A stretch of 11,172 nt of DNA from Peptoniphilus_A sp050943655 (GTDB lineage Bacteria; Bacillota; Clostridia; Tissierellales; Peptoniphilaceae), in the NCBI RefSeq assembly GCF_050943655.1, contig NZ_JBMNPQ010000047.1:1-11172 (forward strand), read 5' to 3'. Numbering within the stretch: the stretch's first letter is position 1; every line of letters starts with the position of its first letter. Shown piece after piece: positions 5,729 through 11,172 of this stretch. The position numbers were made by a program, and so were the translations under genes. The notes beneath the pieces are model-generated. The model was not told where the DNA came from. It worked only from the letters and a program-made list of their open reading frames with translations, and searched no databases.

Positions 5729-6871
5729 ATGAAAATAGCCTCAATTATTGCAGAGTATAACCCTTTTCACAACGGGCACAAATATCAAATTGAAAAAATA
5801 AAAAATTCATATTCAGATTATTTAGTAATCATTATGTCGACAAGCTTCGTGCAGCGCGGTGAGCCTGCAATTATTGATAAATTTACTCGTGCAAAGGTTG
5901 CAGTTGATAATGGAGCGAGCCTTGTAATAGAAAATCCAGTGATATATTCAGCATCTAATGCAGAAATTTTTTCAAAGGGCGCTTTAAATATTTTAAATTC
6001 TTTCGGCACAATAGATAGACTCTACTTTGGAAGCGAAAATCCAGTAGATGAACTATCTAATATAAATAAAAAAATTGATGACAATTTAAAAGATGAGTCC
6101 ATTTTAAAAAATTTAAAAGACGGACATTCCTACATTGTCGCACGCGAAATGGCCATGGACTTTTTAAGTAGCGATGAAAAAAATATTTTAAAATTGCCAA
6201 ATAATATTTTGGCAATGGAATACATGAGGGCAATTAATGACTTTAATTCTGACATAACAGCCCATTCAATCAAGAGAAAAAATGTAAATCACGACAGCTT
6301 TGAATTTATAAATGAATTTGCTTCAGCATCTCTTATTAGAAAATTAATTTTAGATGGAGAAAACTATAAAAAATTCGTCCCTTCATATGACTTTGGAGAA
6401 GTTCACGAGTTAGATGACTATTTTGACGTTTTAAAATATATTTTAATTAATAGAAATCTAGACTTTAATAAATACTACGACTACGAAGTGGGGCTAGAAA
6501 ATAGGCTCTTTAACAATCTAGGTTCAAAAAATATTTACGACTTTGTAGAAAAAACTCACTCCAAAAGACACAGCCGCTCGAGAATTAAAAGACTTTTAAT
6601 ATCAATGCTTCTTGATTTAAATAAAGAATTAATCAAAAATTCATTCGAGTACCCCTACATCAGAGTCCTCGCCCTAGACGAGCGTGGTGCAGAGATATTA
6701 AGAAGCTCAAAAAATAAAAATATCATAGGCTCCTTTAAAAAATATTACGACTCATCAACTGGTGTTCAAAAAGAAATGCTAGATAGAGAAATCCTTGCGA
6801 CAAATTTATATAATCTAAGAAGCGGAAAAATGAATTTAGACTTTACTCACAAAATATATAAAAAGACTTAA
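5729..6871 (+). CDS. tmcAL: tRNA(Met) cytidine acetate ligase-like protein (TmcAL/YlbM)
   Basis: A 380-aa protein of the nucleotidyltransferase-like YlbM/TmcAL family. TmcAL of Bacillus subtilis uses ATP and free acetate to make N4-acetylcytidine at the wobble position of elongator tRNA-Met, through acetyl-AMP. The N terminus IIAEYNPFHNGH has the HxGH nucleotide-binding motif (His14-His17), followed by FVQRGEPAIIDKF (40-52) and the conserved EIFSKGA segment. FASASLIRKLI (near 190-200) matches the ISxSxIR-like ATP motif. The length is close to clostridial members and the C terminus looks intact. The loop before FVQRG reads MSTS where I expect MSG; the glycine is replaced by Thr38. GGGAG lies about 9 nt before ATG 5729. 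It is divergent from acetate kinase, so acetate production and acetate use sit side by side. The stop codon lies inside a palindromic repeat. Confidence 0.87.
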   Translation: MKIASIIAEYNPFHNGHKYQIEKIKNSYSDYLVIIMSTSFVQRGEPAIIDKFTRAKVAVDNGASLVIENPVIYSASNAEIFSKGALNILNSFGTIDRLYFGSENPVDELSNINKKIDDNLKDESILKNLKDGHSYIVAREMAMDFLSSDEKNILKLPNNILAMEYMRAINDFNSDITAHSIKRKNVNHDSFEFINEFASASLIRKLILDGENYKKFVPSYDFGEVHELDDYFDVLKYILINRNLDFNKYYDYEVGLENRLFNNLGSKNIYDFVEKTHSKRHSRSRIKRLLISMLLDLNKELIKNSFEYPYIRVLALDERGAEILRSSKNKNIIGSFKKYYDSSTGVQKEMLDREILATNLYNLRSGKMNLDFTHKIYKKT

Positions 6872-6892
6872 GGTAATATAACCCCAAGTCTA
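6863..6892. repeat. 30-bp palindromic repeat, left copy (overlaps tmcAL stop)
   Basis: AAGACTT...AAGTCT palindrome with an inner GGT/ACC pairing. It matches the copy at 7088-7117 at 25 of 29 positions as a direct repeat. Because it is palindromic, the two copies are also inverted repeats. The tmcAL TAA stop codon (6869-6871) lies inside it. Confidence 0.85.
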
Positions 6893-6910
6893 AAACTGCT
6901 TGAAAAGTAG

Positions 6911-7075
6911 AAAAGCTCTAAAAAAATCTTATCCTATGGAAGAAATTGTAGAAAGTTCAACTTGAAGCAAACGCATAAAAATCACACTGTTTGAACGAAG
7001 TGAGTTTGTGATTTTCAGATCTCTCAGAGTATGAGCTTTCCAATTTCTGTAATGAGATAAGATTTTTTGAGCTTT
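6911..7075. repeat. Nested long inverted repeat in the convergent intergenic region
   Basis: Three tiers of pairing share one centre. The outer arm has AAAGCTC (6912-6918) with GAGCTTT (7069-7075) and AAAAAATCTTATC (6921-6933) with 7056-7068, giving 20 bp with a 2-nt bulge. The middle arm has AGAAATTG (6941-6948) with CAATTTCT (7041-7048) and GAAAG (6951-6955) with CTTTC (7036-7040). The inner arm has AAAATCACA (6978-6986) with TGTGATTTT (7007-7015), leaving a 20-nt loop containing GAACGAAGTGAG. The whole block could fold as one long hairpin in DNA or in RNA from either strand. No coding potential was seen. Confidence 0.85.
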
Positions 7076-7087
7076 GTATACGAACTT

Positions 7088-7117
7088 AAGACTTGAGGTA
7101 GCATTACCCCAAGTCTT
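7088..7117. repeat. 30-bp palindromic repeat, right copy; possible terminator for tmcAL
   Basis: Twelve base pairs with a single A-C mismatch and a 4-nt loop (AAGACTTG...CAAGTCTT with inner GGTA/TACC). On the plus strand it is followed by ATTTTAATTATT, a weak T-rich tract, so it may terminate plus-strand transcription from tmcAL. On the minus strand it lies 7 bp after the permease stop codon but has no U-tract. Confidence 0.8.
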
Positions 7118-7124
7118 ATTTTAA

Positions 7125-8390
7125 TTATTCATATCTAAGTGCTTCTATAGGATCTAGTTTTGCAGCTTTATTCGCCGGATAGTATCCAAAGAATACGCCA
7201 ATCGCCATAGAAAATCCAACAGCTATTATAATAGAAGAAAGTGTCGGCAGTGTGCTCTCATGCATTATGACCTTCGCGCCCACAATTCCAACAATTGAAC
7301 CCAAAATTATTCCAAGAATTCCACCGATTATACAAAGTATAACCGACTCTATTATAAATTGCTTTCTAATATCTCGTCTCGTCGCCCCAAGGGCCTTTCT
7401 AATTCCAATCTCCCTTGTCCTTTCAGTAACCGAAACAAGAAGTATATTCATAACTCCAATTCCACCAACGAGTAGCGCAATTCCAGCTATTGCAACAACA
7501 GCAGTCTGCACTCCGCTCATGGCACTTGTCATTTGATTAATCTGTGATATTGCAGATTGAACATCAACCTTTACCCTGTTATTGTTGGCAAAATATTTAT
7601 CGTTTAAATAATCTGAAATTTCCTTAGTATTTGCTTCAGCATTTTCAGTATTCATTAGCGAGAAGCTGACAAAGTTAAAGGTCTCATCTTCTCCCATTTC
7701 AGAATCGAGCTCCCTAAATGCAGTTGTATAAGGCATATAGAGTGTAGTTGTGTCCCCTGATATATCTCCAAACATGGCAACTTCAATTTTTTCATATTCA
7801 TATACACCAACTACTGTAAGAACTAAGAGTCTTCCGTCTTTATAAGTCTTAATCTCTTGTCCAAGAGCCCTTGATACATCGCCGTCAAATATTTTATCAA
7901 CGACTTTATTAGAAATTACTGCCACACTCTTTGCCCTCTTGATGTCCTCATCGTTTAAGAATCTACCTGCAGTCACATTTAAATTTTCAATATCCAAAGT
8001 TCCTGGCGAAGTGGACTGGATGTTTACAGTAATTTCTTTTTTTGCTTCTTTAACATCAGCAGATCCCCTTGGTCCCTCATACACAATGTTCTTTATGAGA
8101 TCTGGCTTTGCACTTGCCACATCCTCCATCATGTCCTTTGTGATTAAATCATCGGGATACTGTATATCCTCGTAGCTGTAACCTTCTTTAGGCTGAACAA
8201 CTACATAGGCTGCAGTGTTTCCTATTGTCTCAAAAGCCTTGTTTACAGATGCTGACATGGCATGACCTATAGTCGTAATACCAATTACAGAAGAAATACC
8301 TATGATTATCCCAAGCATTGTCAAAAAAGATCTCAGTTTGTTAGTTCTAATACCTTCTATAGAAAGTTTTAATGTTTCGATTAAATCCAT
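7125..8390 (-). CDS. MacB/FtsX-type ABC transporter permease
   Basis: A 421-aa permease of the MacB (type VII ABC) class, which works mechanically across the membrane and does not form a classic channel. A cytoplasmic amphipathic N terminus leads to TM1 (about 20-42), then a large extracellular MacB_PCD domain (about 45-290), and three TMs in the FtsX domain (about 295-320, 345-372, 385-405). The typical GGIGVMNILLVSV (309-321) and ERTREIGIRKALGA (323-336) segments couple to the ATPase. The topology fits a MacB half-transporter dimer; no ATPase domain is fused. The start ATG 8390 directly follows the ATPase TAA, with AAGGAGG inside the ATPase end codons, so translation is coupled. It is the last gene of a three-gene exporter operon. 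The substrate is not predictable; candidates include peptides, lipid-linked or macrolide-like compounds. Confidence 0.92.
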   Translation of the reverse strand: MDLIETLKLSIEGIRTNKLRSFLTMLGIIIGISSVIGITTIGHAMSASVNKAFETIGNTAAYVVVQPKEGYSYEDIQYPDDLITKDMMEDVASAKPDLIKNIVYEGPRGSADVKEAKKEITVNIQSTSPGTLDIENLNVTAGRFLNDEDIKRAKSVAVISNKVVDKIFDGDVSRALGQEIKTYKDGRLLVLTVVGVYEYEKIEVAMFGDISGDTTTLYMPYTTAFRELDSEMGEDETFNFVSFSLMNTENAEANTKEISDYLNDKYFANNNRVKVDVQSAISQINQMTSAMSGVQTAVVAIAGIALLVGGIGVMNILLVSVTERTREIGIRKALGATRRDIRKQFIIESVILCIIGGILGIILGSIVGIVGAKVIMHESTLPTLSSIIIAVGFSMAIGVFFGYYPANKAAKLDPIEALRYE

Positions 8391-9080
8391 TTAAACCTCC
8401 TTTAGTCTTCCATCAGACATCTCAAAAATTCTAGAGGCCTCTTTTGCAAGCTCAACATTGTGGGTTATCATAATAATTGTGCGGCCCTCTTCTTCATTTA
8501 ATTTGTGGAAAAGCTCCATCACTTGGTCGCCCGTCTTTGTATCGAGAGCACCTGTGGGCTCGTCTGCAAGTATTATATCTGGATCATTTGCCATTGCCCT
8601 TGCAATTGCAACTCTCTGCTTTTGACCACCAGATAGTTCGTTAGGACGGTGATCCATCCTATCTCCCATATCGACTGCCTTAAGCAATTTCTTTGCCCTC
8701 TCTATTCTTTCGTTTTTTGGAACTTTTGCATAGAGCATTGGCAGTTCAACATTTTTTTGTGCATTTGAACGAGGTATTAAATTGAAATTTTGAAACACAA
8801 ACCCGATTTTTTTGCTCCTATAAGCAGATAATTCTTCGTCTTTTAAAGTTTTGATATCAACTCCATTTAGCTCGTACTCTCCACTTGTTTGTCTATCCAA
8901 CAGTCCAATTATATTCATAAGAGTACTTTTCCCTGAGCCCGATTGCCCAACGATGGAGATAAACTCACCTGGATATACATCCATGTCGATTCCGTGCAAG
9001 ATTTCAAGTTCATTTTCTTTGCCAATATTAAAGGACTTTTTAATATCTCGCATTTCCATTAATTTAGCCATTTTGCTCAT
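8391..9080 (-). CDS. ABC transporter ATPase, MacB/LolD family
   Basis: A 229-aa cytoplasmic ATPase that powers the neighbouring permease. All motifs are present: Walker A GQSGSGKST (45-53), Q-loop Gln97 in FVFQNFNL, signature LSGGQ (149-153), Walker B ILADE ending at Glu174, D-loop GALD, and switch His207 in MITHN. The order and spacing match the MacB/LolD/YknY-type ATPases. The first start (9080) overlaps the upstream membrane-fusion gene by 17 nt; AGAAGG then lies only 2 nt before ATG. A second in-frame ATG (9071, MAKLMEM) would have the same purine motif 11 nt upstream, so the true start is uncertain between these two. The start overlap and zero spacing to the permease indicate stoichiometric coupled translation. 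Confidence 0.94.
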   Translation of the reverse strand: MSKMAKLMEMRDIKKSFNIGKENELEILHGIDMDVYPGEFISIVGQSGSGKSTLMNIIGLLDRQTSGEYELNGVDIKTLKDEELSAYRSKKIGFVFQNFNLIPRSNAQKNVELPMLYAKVPKNERIERAKKLLKAVDMGDRMDHRPNELSGGQKQRVAIARAMANDPDIILADEPTGALDTKTGDQVMELFHKLNEEEGRTIIMITHNVELAKEASRIFEMSDGRLKEV

Positions 9081-11082
9081 TACCTTCTGCTGCTTTTGGT
9101 GATTCTATTATTTTTACAAGTTGTCCCTCTCCATATCCTGAAGATGAAGTTAGAACCTTCATTCCTTTTTTAAGTTTTTTGCCCTTTATAGATGTCTCAA
9201 AATCATTTGATAGACCTGGTGTCACTTCAGTAAGAGTTATTTTATATTTTTCAGATCCAGCATCTACTAAGCTCAATACATAATTTTTGTTATCTCTTTC
9301 AAATATTGCTCCTGTTGGCACAGAATAAGTGTCCTTTTCTTCTGAAAGAATATATTTAACTCTAAGGCTCATGCCCGGTGCTAATTTATCCTTGTGTTCG
9401 TCATCAATTTCTATAGTAGTCTTGTAATATACATCCTTAGACTGAACATTTTCATTTTTCTCTGGTGCAGGATCTATTGATATAACTTTTCCAGTAAGTT
9501 CCACACCCTCTATTGCATCTGATGTCAAAACAACTTTTGTTCCAACTTTTACATCGTTAATATTGTATTCTTTAATGTGAGACTCAACTCTTAATGTGTC
9601 TACAGTTTCTATTGTCGCAACTGGTCCTGTCGGCATTTGTCCCTCTTCTGCATAAGTCTTTGTAATTGTACCAGAAATTGGTGCCTTCATTATAGTTCTA
9701 TCTAGAGATTCTTTTAAAAACTGAAGTTCCTTGTTGCTAATTCCTGAATAACCAGTCTCTGCTTGCTTTACTCCGTCTTGCAAAGTTTTGATTTCGTTAT
9801 CTACTCCAGCTTTTGCAGAGTCAAGTGCCTTTAGTGCCTCGTCATAATTATCTTTAGCTGCATCCATACTTTGTTTTAATGTCTTTAATTGGTCGGTTCT
9901 TGTTTCTGTATTTTTAAGTTCCTTATCTGCTCCAGATCTCAAATCATCTTGTGCTTTTTCAACATCAAGTTTCATTGCATCAAGTTGTTTTTCCTTTTCT
10001 GGTATAGCTTTTTCTAAAGCTTCAGCTTCAGAGCGATATTTTTCTCTGTCCGCTTGGTAGGATGCAAGGTCAGAAGATAGATTTTTTATTTCATTTTGTA
10101 TGTCAGATTGTTCACGAGTTTTGTCATTAATTTGTTCACGCAATTCTTTAATTTTATCTTGCATATCTTTTAAATTTTTATTTGCATTTGAACTATTTGC
10201 CACTACATTTGTATTGGTATTATTACTAGAACCATCGCCATTACCTTTTGGAACAGATGTAGGTTTATCCATCATCTGGGAAGTTATATCAGCTATTTTA
10301 TTATTTAAATCTACAATTTCTATACCAATCTCAGTTAGCTCGTCATTTAAATCATCTATCCTAGCCTCAGTGCGCGATACATCTCTATCAAGTGAGCGTT
10401 CCTTTTCTCTGTTGTCGTTAATATCTCTTTGATCTTCGTGGATACTTTCGTTTAACTGGTCATACTTTTTCATACCAGATTTTTCTAAGTATGAAAGATT
10501 TTCTCTCTCAGCTTTTTCTGCAATTAGTTCTGGATTATATCCCTCATCGATACTTCTCTTATAATCTTCGTAAGTCTTCTTTGCCTGTTTATATTGGTCA
10601 AAGGCAACTGTAATGTTATTGTTTGCTCCTTGAAGAGCTGAGTGAGTTCCGCTTTCTTTTCCCTTTATAGCTTCAGAGAGTCTATTTTTTGCAGCAGAAA
10701 CTTGTGCAGAAACACTGGATCTTTGTGCACTATTTGCTTCTTCCTTTGCCGCAATTTGTTGCTCAATGTCTGTGGAAACAAGAGTCCCAATTATGTCGCC
10801 TTCATTTACTTTGTCCCCAACTTTTACATCTATTGTGTCAATTGGAAGTTGATTTTCGGCATATACATCTACAGAGTTAGAACTTACTACAGTCCCAGTT
10901 TCATTTACAGAATTGACAACGTCCTTGTGGTTAAGCGTTGCCACCTGACTTTGACTGACCTCTATATAATCCTTCTTGTTGAAAATTGCAAAAACTGATT
11001 TCGCAATTAACAAAACTAAAATCACTATAAGTACAATTGATAATTTTTTATGATTTTGAAAAAAACTTTTTATTTTTGCCAT
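9064..11082 (-). CDS. Periplasmic-adaptor-like membrane fusion protein (HlyD/MacA/YknX type) with extended coiled coil
   Basis: A 672-aa adaptor of the HlyD/MacA superfamily, anchored by one N-terminal TM (about 13-34, flanked by Lys) with the body outside the cell. In order: first lipoyl/barrel half (about 45-105, IDTIDVKVGDKVNEGDIIG), a very long coiled-coil region (about 106-460), second lipoyl half (KAPISGTITKTYAEEGQ, 466-482), beta-barrel (about 495-580) and membrane-proximal domain (about 585-660, SVPTGAIF). Gram-positive adaptors of this type are usually near 350-450 aa; the excess lies in the coiled coil, broken by an Asn/Ser/Gly-rich linker (about 272-303) that may be the tip of a hairpin. 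ATG 11082 has AAGGAG 6 nt upstream; the upstream in-frame start at 11109 lies before that site. Its 3' end overlaps the ATPase start by 17 nt. It is the first gene of the exporter operon. Confidence 0.9.
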   Translation of the reverse strand: MAKIKSFFQNHKKLSIVLIVILVLLIAKSVFAIFNKKDYIEVSQSQVATLNHKDVVNSVNETGTVVSSNSVDVYAENQLPIDTIDVKVGDKVNEGDIIGTLVSTDIEQQIAAKEEANSAQRSSVSAQVSAAKNRLSEAIKGKESGTHSALQGANNNITVAFDQYKQAKKTYEDYKRSIDEGYNPELIAEKAERENLSYLEKSGMKKYDQLNESIHEDQRDINDNREKERSLDRDVSRTEARIDDLNDELTEIGIEIVDLNNKIADITSQMMDKPTSVPKGNGDGSSNNTNTNVVANSSNANKNLKDMQDKIKELREQINDKTREQSDIQNEIKNLSSDLASYQADREKYRSEAEALEKAIPEKEKQLDAMKLDVEKAQDDLRSGADKELKNTETRTDQLKTLKQSMDAAKDNYDEALKALDSAKAGVDNEIKTLQDGVKQAETGYSGISNKELQFLKESLDRTIMKAPISGTITKTYAEEGQMPTGPVATIETVDTLRVESHIKEYNINDVKVGTKVVLTSDAIEGVELTGKVISIDPAPEKNENVQSKDVYYKTTIEIDDEHKDKLAPGMSLRVKYILSEEKDTYSVPTGAIFERDNKNYVLSLVDAGSEKYKITLTEVTPGLSNDFETSIKGKKLKKGMKVLTSSSGYGEGQLVKIIESPKAAEGNEQNG

Positions 11083-11088
11083 AGGTCG

Positions 11089-11094
11089 CTCCTT
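11089..11094 (-). promoter_or_regulatory. Ribosome binding site fixing the fusion-protein start
   Basis: AAGGAG in minus-strand reading, 6 nt before ATG 11082. It rules out the upstream in-frame start at 11109, which would place this site inside the gene. Confidence 0.8.
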
Positions 11095-11113
11095 TATAAT
11101 TTTTGTCACTATA

Positions 11114-11142
11114 ATTATATATTAAAATTCGCGAAGTTTCTA
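11114..11142 (-). promoter_or_regulatory. Sigma-A promoter of the exporter operon
   Basis: In minus-strand reading, -10 TATAAT (11114-11119) and -35 TAGAAA (11137-11142, four of six consensus) are separated by 17 bp. The palindrome TTCGCGAA (11128-11135) lies in the spacer. The weak -35 suggests that an activator may help. Confidence 0.65.
11128..11135. promoter_or_regulatory. Palindrome TTCGCGAA in the promoter spacer, candidate operator
   Basis: A perfect 8-bp palindrome that extends to AAA-x-TTCGCGAA-x-TTT (11124-11139) with one mismatched position per side. It is GC-rich in an AT-rich spacer and sits between -35 and -10, a place where a bound protein would affect RNA polymerase. No regulator gene lies in the window to support it. 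Confidence 0.4.
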
Positions 11143-11156
11143 AGAATATGCCCAAA

Positions 11157-11172
11157 CTTAACAAAATCTTAA
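11157..11172. promoter_or_regulatory. Phased TTAAG repeats upstream of the promoter, candidate response-regulator site
   Basis: In minus-strand reading, TTAAG occurs at 11168-11172 and at 11157-11161, exactly 11 bp apart, ending 15 bp upstream of the -35. Direct repeats of about 11-bp period are typical of OmpR/PhoB-type binding sites. The window ends here, so further repeats cannot be seen. Confidence 0.3.

Noticed and set aside
6872..7124. Small gene or CRISPR array in the convergent intergenic region
   Set aside because: The repeats are palindromic and few, without regular unique spacers, and no frame with a start and ribosome binding site is seen.
10642..10998. Plus-strand frames of about 60-130 codons opposite the fusion protein, transporter, kinase and permease genes
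   Set aside because: They are antisense shadows of strongly supported genes, with no ribosome binding sites or recognisable domains.

Overview
The window is AT-rich, mostly co-directional DNA from a low-GC Gram-positive anaerobe. The protein set (a beta-eliminating lyase beside an NSS transporter, acetate kinase, YceD-L32, a TmcAL-type protein and a three-gene MacB-like exporter) and strong GGAGG ribosome binding sites suggest a Clostridia/Tissierellia organism, possibly an indole-positive Peptoniphilus-like coccus. The genus is an inference, not something the sequence proves.

Region 1 (1-3500, minus strand) is an aromatic amino-acid degradation unit. A near-consensus sigma-A promoter (3465-3493) drives a leader of about 139 nt full of inverted repeats, then a divergent tryptophanase with two insertions (1679-3319), a 13-bp intercistronic hairpin, an NSS-family Na+/amino-acid symporter that probably imports the lyase substrate (236-1582), and a rho-independent terminator (191-220).

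Region 2 (3600-4413, minus strand) is a housekeeping pair: a YceD/DUF177 protein and ribosomal protein L32, with a clear promoter upstream and a perfect terminator downstream. L32 (59 aa) is a complete gene at 3634-3813.

Region 3 (4427-6871) holds acetate kinase (minus) and a TmcAL-like tRNA-Met cytidine acetate ligase (plus), diverging from a 105-bp spacer. One gene makes ATP by releasing acetate and the other probably consumes acetate plus ATP to modify the elongator tRNA-Met anticodon.

Region 4 (6863-7117) is a 255-bp intergenic block of nested inverted repeats bounded by two near-identical 30-bp palindromes, between the convergent ends of tmcAL and the exporter operon. It resembles a MITE or structured RNA, and no coding content was seen in it.

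Region 5 (7125-11172, minus strand) is a tightly packed export operon: membrane fusion protein with an unusually long coiled coil, ABC ATPase, and MacB/FtsX-type permease. Its promoter carries a TTCGCGAA palindrome in the spacer and 11-bp-phased TTAAG repeats upstream, so it looks regulated.

The best candidates for undescribed biology are the tryptophanase leader RNA (alternative pairings next to the ribosome binding site), the nested-palindrome element, and the enlarged tryptophanase and membrane fusion protein variants.
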